From assembly GCF_030068505.1 (NCBI RefSeq), contig NZ_JAQOSO010000009.1, positions 1-64,000 of the forward strand: a stretch of 64,000 nt of DNA, written 5' to 3'. The translations under genes and the position numbers were made by a program. Shown here piece by piece: positions 52,816 to 62,473 of the stretch (its first letter is position 1; each line of letters opens with the position of its first letter). The notes under the pieces were generated by a model. It was not told the DNA's origin. It worked only from the letters and a program-made list of their open reading frames with translations, and searched no databases. The DNA comes from Roseofilum capinflatum BLCC-M114 (lineage in GTDB: Bacteria; Cyanobacteriota; Cyanobacteriia; Cyanobacteriales; Desertifilaceae).

Positions 52816-53004
52816 CTATTCCACATAATCCGTATCGATCTCAATCTCGAACGTCTCTTCATCAATGCGGACATACAAAACATTGGGACGACAACAGACT
52901 TGGCAATCTTCAATATAAGATTGCTCACTGCCAGCGCTCCAATCAATAAACGTGGTATTCACTTCTCCACAATAGGCACAGGTATATTCAGCAGTAGGAT
53001 TCAT
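52816..53004 (-). CDS. CPXCG-type cysteine-rich small protein
   Basis: A 62-residue protein with CAYCGEVN and DCQVCCRPN, the two Cys pairs of the CPXCG-motif zinc-ribbon-like family, and an acidic C-terminus. ATG 53004 is chosen over a start 8 codons upstream. It ends 3 bp from the convergent scpB stop. Function unknown. Confidence 0.8.
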   Translation of the reverse strand: MNPTAEYTCAYCGEVNTTFIDWSAGSEQSYIEDCQVCCRPNVLYVRIDEETFEIEIDTDYVE

Positions 53005-53225
53005 GGGGAGGAAAAAGGCAAAAGGCAACAGAAAGTGTCCTAACTATACCTTGAGCTGTAGCCCGATCGCCGCTAATACCTACAGCCTTAACTGGTTACC
53101 CTTACCCATCACCCCTTACCAGCGTCCAGCGCTATAATTTTTTGATTGACCCAACACTTGGCCCGGATAGAAGGACAGGTTACCGTATAACAAAGCCAAG
53201 TCCTTACCCCATAACTTTCATTATT

Positions 53226-54266
53226 ATGTCTAAATTAGTTGAACGGATTAATCTCACCGCCCATGCACAGTTAGAAAAATCTCTCGGTTATAGTGGCGAT
53301 CGCCGTTGGGTTGCCTGGCACTGGGATAATGATATTGGGCAACTCATGTATACTGACGGAGATGATGTGGGCGCTGGCCATGCGATCGCCTGGCAAGTCT
53401 TTCTGCAACATGGGGAAGTTCACTCCATCATCGAGCCTTACCATCTGGAAGAGGAAGAAAATTGGCTCCTACTTGACCGCACCTCGCGCCAGTTTTATGT
53501 CGGTACAGGTACAGCCATTCAAAGCTTGCTCGATAACCCGGAAAGCTTGCGCCTACTGGCCCAACTTGATGGCAACACTAACCCCCTTCAAGATACCGCA
53601 GAAAGCCTAAAACAAACCTTCAATCAATGGGGTCAGTCGGACGGAGCGCGTTTACTGAAAACCGTTCTTCCCGTAGGTGTAGGAGTGGTCTTAGTGGCTG
53701 GCCTTGGGTTTGCCGCTTGGACATGGCTCAAACCGAGGCTGCAAGAGCAACTGAGCCAAACTGTTACCCCCACCACCTTTAGTCCTGGTTATAGCTGCGG
53801 TATCGGGGGAACCGGAGATTTTTCCGGATATGTAGCTCGTGGAGTTGGCGATCGCGAATTACACTTAATCAGTATTTATGAAGCCCGTTGGGATCATAGT
53901 GGAGCATATCATCCTACCGGACAAGTCGATATTCGAGTCGAAAGACGCGATCGGCCCATCACCCTCGCCCTCTCTGCCTACGAACCCGTACAATGGAACA
54001 TTAGCACCGCTCCCGGCGTAAAAATTGAGAAAATTGTCATTAATGGCTATTACGACCAAACCATTACCGGCGCAAAAGGCATTCCCGTAGAAGAATATAG
54101 CTATCACCAAACTGGAAATATGTTGGGCATGATTCACTACAATTGGGGTGAAGCTTCTACCACCGCCAATAGTCAATCCTTAGTCGCCCAATTACAAAAC
54201 CGGACGCAAATTCCCCTAACCTCTTTTCAAGGATGTTATCGCGGAACTAGCTTTGAACTCAAATAA
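53226..54266 (+). CDS. Single-pass membrane protein of unknown function (346 aa)
   Basis: An N-terminal cytoplasmic domain (about 1-150) with a repeated WHWDND/YTDGDDVGAGHA pattern, a TM helix (about 170-190, LPVGVGVVLVAGLGFAAWTW) and an extracytoplasmic beta-rich domain with three cysteines (GYSCGIGGTGD, GCYRGT). The frame is open upstream from a TTG at 53142, but ATG 53226 is preferred. No family recognised with confidence. Confidence 0.7.
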   Translation: MSKLVERINLTAHAQLEKSLGYSGDRRWVAWHWDNDIGQLMYTDGDDVGAGHAIAWQVFLQHGEVHSIIEPYHLEEEENWLLLDRTSRQFYVGTGTAIQSLLDNPESLRLLAQLDGNTNPLQDTAESLKQTFNQWGQSDGARLLKTVLPVGVGVVLVAGLGFAAWTWLKPRLQEQLSQTVTPTTFSPGYSCGIGGTGDFSGYVARGVGDRELHLISIYEARWDHSGAYHPTGQVDIRVERRDRPITLALSAYEPVQWNISTAPGVKIEKIVINGYYDQTITGAKGIPVEEYSYHQTGNMLGMIHYNWGEASTTANSQSLVAQLQNRTQIPLTSFQGCYRGTSFELK

Positions 54267-54282
54267 ATACAGCGCTTGGCGT

Positions 54283-54342
54283 GGTAATGGGTAATAGGTA
54301 ATGGGTAATAGGCAATGGGTAATAGGCAATGGGTAATAGGTA
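54283..54342. repeat. Heptad STRR array (GGTAATR)
   Basis: About eight consecutive GGTAATG/GGTAATA/GGCAATG heptads directly after the preceding gene. Confidence 0.85.
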
Positions 54343-54388
54343 ACTGAATCTTCTCCCTACCTCCCCATCTCCCTATCTCCCCATTCCC

Positions 54389-54967
54389 CTAAGCCGATCG
54401 CCTCAACTGCGTGGCTTGCAAGCGATGCATATGGTTAAATAAATCCCAACAATACTGTTCCGGCAAACCACAAGTAATTGCCCCCCGCATCACTACATTA
54501 AAATACCAATCATTCGGAGCTAATTCTTCCGGTAACTTGTCCACCACCACATAGGTACGCACATTTTTATAAAGCTTCCCTTCACAGTACACTTCCACCG
54601 TTTCATGGCGATACCCATTGCGGGGAATTTCTTCCCGAATATCCAACAACTCACTTAACCGCCAAGGCAGTCGATACAGTACCCCTTCCACCGATTTTCC
54701 TGCATCCGGAACCACATCTAAAGCGCCACAATTTCGTTTAAGAGAACGACGATAAAATCCAAGCCGATATCCAGGCAACGTCGCTTGTCCAACAATATAA
54801 GGATGAGTTGGCTCTCCTAGGGTACGCTGGAGATCTACGGGGCACATGCATGACCCATAGGCAAAGTAATCAAAATACTCAGCGTCTGAATTCTGGGAAG
54901 GGACTGAACGGACTAAATGGAGTTTGTCACCTGCTGAAAATCGAAAATGTTCGCCTTGAACAGTCAT
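54389..54967 (-). CDS. Gamma-glutamylcyclotransferase-like protein
   Basis: A 192-residue protein with the GGCT signature FDYFAYGSCMCPVDLQRTLG and the conserved LPGYRLGFYRRS and VEGVLYRLPW segments. It probably handles gamma-glutamyl peptides. It lacks any signal peptide. The true substrate is not deducible. Confidence 0.85.
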   Translation of the reverse strand: MTVQGEHFRFSAGDKLHLVRSVPSQNSDAEYFDYFAYGSCMCPVDLQRTLGEPTHPYIVGQATLPGYRLGFYRRSLKRNCGALDVVPDAGKSVEGVLYRLPWRLSELLDIREEIPRNGYRHETVEVYCEGKLYKNVRTYVVVDKLPEELAPNDWYFNVVMRGAITCGLPEQYCWDLFNHMHRLQATQLRRSA

Positions 54968-55066
54968 AGTTGTTTACAGTTTATATAACCTAAATGTTGC
55001 TAGGGAGTATAGCAAAAGCAGTTATATAGAGCAAGACGATAAAGTATCTTCAGGCACGAATTAAGC

Positions 55067-56434
55067 TTAGGAAATCATTAATTTTTCTAGGGCAACTTGC
55101 AAATCCTGAGTTAAGCCAGAAACAGCTTGACGGCGGCTGTTTTTGTAGTCTGTCCATCGGTCATTCACCCATAGGGGTTCTCCTACAGTGAGAGTCGTTT
55201 CTAAGGGGCCTAAATTGGGGCGAGTATCAGCTTTTCCGGTTTTAATCCAGGTGATCGTTTTCCACAAAATTAATAGAGTTTCAGCAAAGCGTTCGGCGGT
55301 CGGTTTTTCTCGCACATATTTCCCCGTTACGGCACAAACGCGCTCGACCATTCGCATATGACCCATGCGTAAACTGGCTTCTTCAGCGACCCAATTCCCT
55401 AACCCCGATTCTACGGGAGATAAGCTTTCAATATCTGACCGATAAATCCGTTCCCAACCGGCTTGTTCTAAGCGCCGACACCGGTCAAGAAACGAGCCTT
55501 TGGCTTGAATTTTAAAGTAGCCCTCGGATACTTGGAGAGCATTTTCTAGTAACCGGTTTAGGCGTTGTGAGAAGTTCTGATTTGGGTTTTCTAAGTCTGG
55601 CAGTTCTTCAAATTTTACATCATAAAATTGGCGGTAAAAGGATTCCATTAAGGAGAGTAAACTTTCGCCAATTCTTAGCAGTCGAGTATAACGAGCTTGG
55701 ATGAGATTATCTGGGGAATTGCTGCTCAAGGGCGGTAAGCCTAAATCGTTTTCGAGTTGATTTAAAAGCCGATCCAGTTGTTCCCATGGGGGTTGGGCGA
55801 AGGAGTAGCGAATGCCGATGGGAAGAATGGCGACTTTTTCGGAGCGGTTGGCTTTTTGTAAATCTTCCACACACCAAAATCCAAGTTGAGCGACTCCGGG
55901 TTCTAAGGGACTCATGAGTTCGCTATGGTCGTTGACTCCTCCTTCGGGAGCTAAGGTGAGAGGAAACTGACCATCAAGGAGTAAAGAACGGGCACATTTT
56001 AGTCCTTCTCGGTCAAGTTTTCCCCGTTGGATGGATGTCCCCCCCAGTTGGGAAAAGAGGTTGCCTACGAATTTTCCACCCCAGATGGGAATGCCGCGAT
56101 CGTACATAAAGTGAGTATGAACGGGGGCTTTTAGGGGTATTTTATGTTGTTTAGCGGCTTGGGGGACGGCGCTCCAGAGTAAATGAGCCATGGAATAGGG
56201 GTCATAGGTACTGGGGTGGCGAAAGGCGAGAATGAGGCGAATGTGTTGTTGTTGGAATTGATGATAGAGGTGGGCGAGGGTGAGGGTGTTGTGGGTGTGA
56301 AGTTGGGTGATTTGACACTGGGTGCGTAACCACAGGGGCAAAATCAGTTGTATACCTTTGAGGACAAGGGGGTTGAATTGAGGGGGGATGTGTTCGAGGG
56401 GGGGTTGGATGCGATCGATGATGGATTCAGACAT
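55067..56434 (-). CDS. 1-acylglycerol-3-phosphate-type acyltransferase
   Basis: A 455-residue protein with PlsC-like motifs: the H-x4-D motif in FRHPSTYDPYSMAHLLW, RGIPIWGGKFVGNLF, and EGGVNDHSELM. The long C-terminal region (about 280-455) is helical. It should transfer acyl chains to a lipid acceptor. The start at 56434 fits. It is larger than typical PlsC (about 240 aa), so it is a subfamily member. Confidence 0.85.
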   Translation of the reverse strand: MSESIIDRIQPPLEHIPPQFNPLVLKGIQLILPLWLRTQCQITQLHTHNTLTLAHLYHQFQQQHIRLILAFRHPSTYDPYSMAHLLWSAVPQAAKQHKIPLKAPVHTHFMYDRGIPIWGGKFVGNLFSQLGGTSIQRGKLDREGLKCARSLLLDGQFPLTLAPEGGVNDHSELMSPLEPGVAQLGFWCVEDLQKANRSEKVAILPIGIRYSFAQPPWEQLDRLLNQLENDLGLPPLSSNSPDNLIQARYTRLLRIGESLLSLMESFYRQFYDVKFEELPDLENPNQNFSQRLNRLLENALQVSEGYFKIQAKGSFLDRCRRLEQAGWERIYRSDIESLSPVESGLGNWVAEEASLRMGHMRMVERVCAVTGKYVREKPTAERFAETLLILWKTITWIKTGKADTRPNLGPLETTLTVGEPLWVNDRWTDYKNSRRQAVSGLTQDLQVALEKLMIS

Positions 56435-56737
56435 GATGTTGGAATAGGGTAGCCAAATTGAAGATATAAAAGCTATAGTTGACGATTATTTTAGCCACTT
56501 CTGTGGCATGGTCTCCACCTGAGTGTCCTGAAATGGATCGAGATCGGGGCGATCGGGAATAACTTGTAACGCTCCTGTAGACTAACCTTGAGAGTGAGTC
56601 AATTTTGCTTGTTCTCCTCTGATCCATCCCCCAAACCTGGGATAGCCGCACAGCTCTATGCCTTGTGATACACTAACCTAAACTTAAAACTCAATCCCCA
56701 TCGCGTTTCTAGCCCTAACTCACATTACCTTACTTTT
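56435..56737. other. Intergenic region without a recognisable feature
   Basis: 303 bp between divergently transcribed genes. Apart from A/T-rich stretches near both starts, I see no convincing promoter, repeat or RNA. Confidence 0.6.
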
Positions 56738-57463
56738 ATGTCGTACTCAGAACGTCTTCTAGAAAAAGGAAATACTCTCACTCGTGTTGCCCATAAGTCT
56801 CGATTTCAAGCCGTTCTTAATGCCCTAGGCAACCAAAAGTATCCTTGTGCCTTGGATTACGGATGTGGGGATGGCTGGTTGCTGCGATCGGCCTATGAGC
56901 AAGGATTTATTCAATCCGGTTTTGGCATCGATATTTCTCCTGATATGCTCACTGCATCTCAAGAAACGTTAAAAGATATTCCCGGATTTAAATGGGGTCT
57001 CCCCTCAGAAACTCATACCCTAATTACTCCCCAAAGTCTAGATCTAGTTTTTTGCACCGAAACCCTAGAGCATGTCCCCGATCCGGCTGCCATCCTCAAT
57101 GAAATTTTACCCCTCTGTAAACCCAATGCCAAAATTGTCATTTCCGTCCCCATTGAAGTTGGCCCCTCCCTATTCGTTAAACAAACGGGACGCTATTTAG
57201 CGAACCTCAAAGGCGGATATGGCTATGAGCGTTACACCCCGCAAGAACTTTTTTCTGCCGCCATTCTTTGGGATTGCAAAAGCTTTCCCTCCTCTCATGC
57301 CCAAAAATCCTCCTATCGCGCCCACAAAGGTTTTGATTATCGGGACTTAGAAACTTTTTTAAACCAGAAGCTCACTATTGAGAAGAAAATGTTTTCTCCC
57401 TTTCCTCTTTTAGGAACACTATTTAATAGTACTGTGATTTGGATTTGCAAAAAAAATTCATAG
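56738..57463 (+). CDS. Class I SAM-dependent methyltransferase
   Basis: A 241-residue methyltransferase: LDYGCGDGWLLRSAYEQG (motif I), GIDISPDML, FCTETLEHVPDPAAIL and KIVISVPIEVGPSL. It belongs to the Methyltransf_11/23 superfamily. The position next to surface-glycan genes suggests O-methylation of a sugar, but the substrate is unknown. Gap to the next gene 50 bp. Confidence 0.88.
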   Translation: MSYSERLLEKGNTLTRVAHKSRFQAVLNALGNQKYPCALDYGCGDGWLLRSAYEQGFIQSGFGIDISPDMLTASQETLKDIPGFKWGLPSETHTLITPQSLDLVFCTETLEHVPDPAAILNEILPLCKPNAKIVISVPIEVGPSLFVKQTGRYLANLKGGYGYERYTPQELFSAAILWDCKSFPSSHAQKSSYRAHKGFDYRDLETFLNQKLTIEKKMFSPFPLLGTLFNSTVIWICKKNS

Positions 57464-57513
57464 AAGAAATAAGGGGTACTGAATTAATCGAATTAAAACA
57501 TAGTCTTTAATTT

Positions 57514-58506
57514 ATGAAAAACTCCCATCTTTTCCCCAAAAGATATCTCTATCGAATTCCTCTGGCAATTTTAGTATTGTTTCTGATTACTGAAACCATT
57601 TTAAGACTCGGTTTTGGCTTAGGAAAGCCAGCCCTTGTACAAGCTGACAGCGATACAGGATATCGTTTTCAACCAAACCAAGACCTATGGCGGTTTGGCA
57701 GAACTATTATTTATAACCAATATTCTCAACGCTCCGATCCGATTACTCCAGAAAAAACGCCAGGAACGTTACGAATTTTGATGGTTGGAGATTCAGTTTT
57801 AAATGGTGGAAATCCTATCGATCAACCCGATACTATTTCTGAAAAGCTTAAAGTTCAACTGGAAAATTCTGGTTATCCTCTAGAAATTTTGAATGCTTCA
57901 TCTGGCTCTTGGGGACTGGGAAATCAATGGGGATATTTACAAAAATTTGGTCTTTTTGACAGCGATTTGGTGATTCTACAAATCGGAGTTCATGATTTAG
58001 TACAACCTACCAGTACCAGTGATGCTGTAGGCTCGATTTACTTTCCCGATCGCCCTCCCCTGTTAGCCATTTCAGAAGCTTGGAGTCGCTATGCTTGGCC
58101 CAGAATCCAAGGTTATTTCCCTTTAAATGCCCCCAGTTCAGAAATTCCTCAATCACAACTCCAACCTGAAGAACAGTTTACCGAAAACATGGACACTCTT
58201 CAGGCAATGATTCGGTTTATTCGCGCTCAAGATATTCCAATTCTGGTGGTCTTTACCCCCAATCGCTTCGATCTGATTCCTAATCCTCAAATCCCACCGT
58301 ATTACCCAGAATTTTTTACATTGTTAGAGTCAGAGAAAATCCCAGTTGTCGATGTTTACCAAGCTTGGTCTACATTAAGTCCATCGGTCATCGATAGCTT
58401 CTTTCGGGATAGCGTACACCTAAATGAACAAGGGAACCAAGCAGTGGTGACTCTGATCTGCGAACATCTGCAACTGGGCGATCGGTTGCCATCCTGTGTT
58501 AAATAA
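57514..58506 (+). CDS. SGNH/GDSL-family hydrolase with TM anchor
   Basis: A 330-residue protein: one N-terminal TM (about 10-30), then an SGNH hydrolase domain: block I LMVGDSVLNGG (Ser nucleophile), block III around NASSGSWGLGNQWG, DLVILQIGVHDL and the C-terminal SVHLNEQGNQAV with Asp-x-x-His. Probably an extracytoplasmic carbohydrate esterase or acetyltransferase partner. Confidence 0.85.
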   Translation: MKNSHLFPKRYLYRIPLAILVLFLITETILRLGFGLGKPALVQADSDTGYRFQPNQDLWRFGRTIIYNQYSQRSDPITPEKTPGTLRILMVGDSVLNGGNPIDQPDTISEKLKVQLENSGYPLEILNASSGSWGLGNQWGYLQKFGLFDSDLVILQIGVHDLVQPTSTSDAVGSIYFPDRPPLLAISEAWSRYAWPRIQGYFPLNAPSSEIPQSQLQPEEQFTENMDTLQAMIRFIRAQDIPILVVFTPNRFDLIPNPQIPPYYPEFFTLLESEKIPVVDVYQAWSTLSPSVIDSFFRDSVHLNEQGNQAVVTLICEHLQLGDRLPSCVK

Positions 58507-58631
58507 ATTATCCTAAATCGAGCGCTTTTAACTGGAATTGAGAACAAACAGTGTGAAGTCTATTATAGCCCACACAAAAACACCCAAGCAAAGAGAATAT
58601 AATCATTATCCTTGTTGAGGAGGACTTTAAA

Positions 58632-59966
58632 TTGCATCGCTCTTTTACTCAGAATCTAAGCGTAATCAATACGAGCCAAAATGGTAAAAAGGCATCCTAT
58701 TCAACAAGGTTGTCCATATTAACTCAATATTATCCCCCTGATTATGCAGCTACGGGTCAATTGATTGAAGAACTCGCCCATCAACTGGGTCGTCAGGGGA
58801 TGAAAGTTCATATCTTTACTGGACAGCCAGGATACGCCTTTGCCCAAGAAGATGCTCCGACCTCAGAGGAAAATGAGCATTTATCTGTTCGGCGATCGCG
58901 CACTACCCGAATCTTATCACAACGCATCCGAGGTAAAGCGATCAATGGTCTGATTTTCAGTTTACGCGCTGGACTCCACCTACTAAAAACAGCTAGTCGC
59001 GGAGATGTCTTATTAGTGACAACTGCCCCGCCCTTCTTACCTCTATTAGGGTATTTAGCTAACCTGTGTTTTGGTGTTCCCTATGTTTGCCTGATTTACG
59101 ATCTGTATCCAGATGTAGCTGTAGAACTGAAAGTTATTTCCAGAAACCATAAATTAGTCGAGCTTTGGAATAAGGTCAATCGCTTAGTGTGGCGCAAAGC
59201 CAAATCAGTCATTGTTCTCAGTTCAAGCATGAAAAACCGAGTGCTTGCCCAATGTCCGGAAATTGGCGATCGCGTCGCAGTCATTCACAGTTGGGCAGAC
59301 CCCCATCATATTGTCCCTATTCCTAAAGCAGAAAATTGGTTTGCCCATCAACATAATCTAGTTGAAAAGTTCTGTGTTCTCTACTCAGGTAATATGGGAC
59401 GCTGCCATGATATAGACACCATTCTCAGTGCAGCGCAACACCTAAAAAACGAACCCATCCAATTTGTATTTATTGGTAACGGAGCCAAATATCAAGCCTG
59501 TCAAGAACAAGCCAGAATTTTAGGCTTAAATCACATCACCTTTTTACCCTATCAAGACAAAGAGTGCTTACCCTACTCCTTAACCGCCTGTGACCTATCT
59601 TTAGTCAGTATTAGTCCTGGTATGGAGGGCTTAGTTGCTCCCAGTAAACTCTATGGAATTCTAGCTGCGGGTCGCGCAGTTGCTGCTATTTGTGAACCCC
59701 ATTCCTATCTCCGTCAAATGTTATCAGAAGTCAATTTTGGCAAAGCATTTGATAATGGAGATTCTGAAGGGTTAGCCCAATTCATAAAAGATCTAGCAGC
59801 TAATCGGGAAAAAACTGAATTAATGGGTCGTCAAGGTCGTCGTTATCTCGAAACCCACTTCACTCCAGAACGCATTGCCCAACAATACGGAGAAGTATTA
59901 ACGGCTGCTCCAGAATGGAACATGAAAGTCAACATGGGAAGGCTAGTGAAGTTCAAAGAGTTTTAA
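58632..59966 (+). CDS. Family 4 glycosyltransferase
   Basis: A 444-residue GT-B enzyme. N-terminal donor-acceptor domain (LTQYYPPDYAATGQLIEELA, IFTGQPGY), the WbuB/WcaI-like LVTTAPPFLPLLGYL, LIYDLYPDVAVEL, and the C-terminal NDP-sugar domain (LYSGNMGRCHDIDTILSAAQ, FIGNGAKY, PSKLYGILAAGRAVAAICEP). TTG 58632 is the start, preceded by AGGAGG. Likely builds an exopolysaccharide or O-antigen sugar. Confidence 0.88.
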   Translation: MHRSFTQNLSVINTSQNGKKASYSTRLSILTQYYPPDYAATGQLIEELAHQLGRQGMKVHIFTGQPGYAFAQEDAPTSEENEHLSVRRSRTTRILSQRIRGKAINGLIFSLRAGLHLLKTASRGDVLLVTTAPPFLPLLGYLANLCFGVPYVCLIYDLYPDVAVELKVISRNHKLVELWNKVNRLVWRKAKSVIVLSSSMKNRVLAQCPEIGDRVAVIHSWADPHHIVPIPKAENWFAHQHNLVEKFCVLYSGNMGRCHDIDTILSAAQHLKNEPIQFVFIGNGAKYQACQEQARILGLNHITFLPYQDKECLPYSLTACDLSLVSISPGMEGLVAPSKLYGILAAGRAVAAICEPHSYLRQMLSEVNFGKAFDNGDSEGLAQFIKDLAANREKTELMGRQGRRYLETHFTPERIAQQYGEVLTAAPEWNMKVNMGRLVKFKEF

Positions 59967-59993
59967 GTTTCCCTCTAAAATTCAACCTCCCCG

Positions 59994-60030
59994 AACATCA
60001 ACCAACAAGTTTATTGAGGGTTGATGTTTT
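59994..60030. terminator. Convergent terminator between GT4 and Wzc-like genes
   Basis: AACATCAACC (59994..60003) pairs with GGTTGATGTT (60019..60028), followed by TT on the plus strand. Confidence 0.7.
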
Positions 60031-60056
60031 GCTGATTTGAGTCCATGTTAAACCCC

Positions 60057-62375
60057 TTAGTCTTCATTGGGGGTATAGTTTCGGTAATAGTAATCTACAC
60101 CGGAAGCAAACCCTTTAACTCCATTAGCAATAATGCCCAGAACTGATACATAGGACATTTTGAGGTTATCTAAGACTTGATTGAGTTCAGAACGCCCTGC
60201 TTTTCCTAGGGCAACGACTAGGAGAATGCCATCGGAACGCTTCGCCAGCAGACTACCATCCGCTAATCCTAAGCTGGGAGGTGTATCATAAATTACGAGA
60301 TCGTATTCCGTTTGGAATTGTTCGATCAGATGCTGCATTTTACGAGAGGATAATAGCTTGATCGGATCGGGGGGAACTTGGCCGGATGTGAGTATATAAA
60401 AATGATCTTCAACAGCGTGAATGACTTCACGGGGGTCAATTTCACTGGTAATGATATTGCTTAATCCGCGCAAATTGGGTAACCCTAACCGACTATGGAG
60501 AATGGGATGACGTAAGTCGGCATCAACGAGTAGCACCCGTTGGCCCATAGCGGCTGCCGATCGAGCTAAATTAATGGATACGGTGGATTTCCCTTCCATG
60601 GGCAAACAGGAGCTGATGACCAGGGAACGGATGGGAGTATCGGAGCTGAGAAAGCGAATATTGGTGTATAGGGAACGGAATGACTCTAAGAAGGGTGAGG
60701 AATTGTAGTAAGTGCCCTTAGAGCCTAAACTGATATTGAGAGGACGTTTGGGTGCTTGTTCTGGAGTGGGTTCATGGTCGGAACCGGCTGCTACTTTAGC
60801 CCTAACGGTTTCTGGGGCACTAATGGGTTTCAAGCCTCGCTTAAAGGGGATAATACCTAATAGGGGTAAACCGGTTAGCTCTTTGAGGTCGTTGGTGGAG
60901 TGGAAGGCGTTATCGAGTTGTTCAGACAGTAAGGCTGCACCTAATCCCATTAAGGTTCCTGCGAAGAGACCCAACACTAGATTACGGGGGACATTAGGAG
61001 AGATGGGCGCTCCGGGTTGGAAGGGTTCGGAAAGAACTTCCCAAGATACGGATTTTTGGGCGGCTTCGAGTTGTAGGGTTTGCCGAGTTTCGAGGAGTCG
61101 GGCTAGGCTGTCGGTTGCGACTTCTAGTCTCAGTTGAATATCCGTATATTCTCTGGCCAAACTGGGAATAATGGAAAATTCTTCTTTCAGCCGGTTTTCG
61201 ACTTGTGCTAAGGCAGAGAGGCGCACTTGTAGCACTTGAACTTGATTGGTTGTGTCTACCAATTGTTTACTCAAATCTACTGAAATGGGAGTGAGCTGAC
61301 CGCCGTTATTAGGCATGACTTTATCGCCAACGACCCGTTGAGCTTCTCGGTCAATTAGAGGTAACAGATTTTGCCGTCGCTCTAGGAGGACTTTAATGTT
61401 GGGGCTATCGGGTTGAAACCGAACGGATTCTTCGGCAATTTCGGTTTCTATTTCTAGGAGTTGGTTGAGGAGTTGTTGGTATCGAGAGGATTCACTTAGG
61501 GCTGCTCCGGCCAAGGCTTGTTCTGGAGAGGCTCCTAGTTGTCTTTGCAGGACGACATACAGAGATTGTAGTTCTGCTAATTTTGCTTGTGATTCTTTTT
61601 GTTGCTTGTTAATGTCGGTGAGCAAGCGAGAAATATCATTGCCTCTGAATTCTGGGTCGATGACGCTATGTTGTTCCCGGAAGGTTTCGAGTTCGGCTTG
61701 GTATGAGTTGACTTGCTCGCGGATGATGGGAAGTTGCTCTTCGACAAACTGAACGACTCGTTGGATACTGAGTTGTCGCAGTTGGATACCATACAGGGAA
61801 TATCCTTTGAGTAAGGTATCTAAAACGTTTTTGATTTTTTGAGGATCGTCTCCTTGGAAGGAGATATTTAAGATCTTGGTGTATCGCTCTTGGTCACCTA
61901 GGGCTTGTTGGATGGTCAAATTGCCAACTAATTCCCCATAGGTCATATCGGGATAGGTTTGTTGCAGTTCTCGGACTAGGGGTTCTAGCAGGGTGGGCGA
62001 TCGCAACACTTCGATTTGAGTAGCATAGTCAAAGCTTGGCCCCAAGCCTAACCGTAACAATTCCTTAGAGCCATCGTCTTCTGAAATTGGCTCAACTAAC
62101 ATGCGAAAATTGGATTGGTAAACTGGGGGACGGGTAAGCGTCCAGGCCCAGATGGCTCCGGTGACGGCGATCGCCACCCCCGCTAGTGGCAGCCAACGTC
62201 TGCGAATAATCGCCAACAACTGCTTCGGATCAAATTCCTCTGTCTCCGACTCATTCGGGAGAGCAGGAATAGCAACCGGATAGGGCTTATACCCATTGTG
62301 GCCATTTCCGTTATGACCGTTGCCGTTTTGGTTATGTCCGTTTTGATTCGATTTAGGGGGAGTACCAGCTTGCAT
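60057..62375 (-). CDS. Wzc-like polysaccharide co-polymerase/tyrosine autokinase
   Basis: A 772-residue protein of the GumC/Wzc type that controls chain length and export of exopolysaccharide. A Wzz domain with two TM helices (about 72-92 and 470-490) encloses a long coiled coil (about 190-430). The C-terminal BY-kinase has Walker A CLPMEGKSTVSI, Walker A' LLVDADLRHP, Walker B LVIYDTPPSLG and a tyrosine cluster DYYYRNY near the end. It is downstream of the SLBB export gene on the same strand. Confidence 0.93.
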   Translation of the reverse strand: MQAGTPPKSNQNGHNQNGNGHNGNGHNGYKPYPVAIPALPNESETEEFDPKQLLAIIRRRWLPLAGVAIAVTGAIWAWTLTRPPVYQSNFRMLVEPISEDDGSKELLRLGLGPSFDYATQIEVLRSPTLLEPLVRELQQTYPDMTYGELVGNLTIQQALGDQERYTKILNISFQGDDPQKIKNVLDTLLKGYSLYGIQLRQLSIQRVVQFVEEQLPIIREQVNSYQAELETFREQHSVIDPEFRGNDISRLLTDINKQQKESQAKLAELQSLYVVLQRQLGASPEQALAGAALSESSRYQQLLNQLLEIETEIAEESVRFQPDSPNIKVLLERRQNLLPLIDREAQRVVGDKVMPNNGGQLTPISVDLSKQLVDTTNQVQVLQVRLSALAQVENRLKEEFSIIPSLAREYTDIQLRLEVATDSLARLLETRQTLQLEAAQKSVSWEVLSEPFQPGAPISPNVPRNLVLGLFAGTLMGLGAALLSEQLDNAFHSTNDLKELTGLPLLGIIPFKRGLKPISAPETVRAKVAAGSDHEPTPEQAPKRPLNISLGSKGTYYNSSPFLESFRSLYTNIRFLSSDTPIRSLVISSCLPMEGKSTVSINLARSAAAMGQRVLLVDADLRHPILHSRLGLPNLRGLSNIITSEIDPREVIHAVEDHFYILTSGQVPPDPIKLLSSRKMQHLIEQFQTEYDLVIYDTPPSLGLADGSLLAKRSDGILLVVALGKAGRSELNQVLDNLKMSYVSVLGIIANGVKGFASGVDYYYRNYTPNED

Positions 62376-62473
62376 AGATTTCAGAACCTCTCAATTGACA
62401 GCAGTGTAGCAATAAAACCGATCGCCTAGGAGTATGGTTTGATTAATTAAAATTGATCAATTAAAGCTAGTCA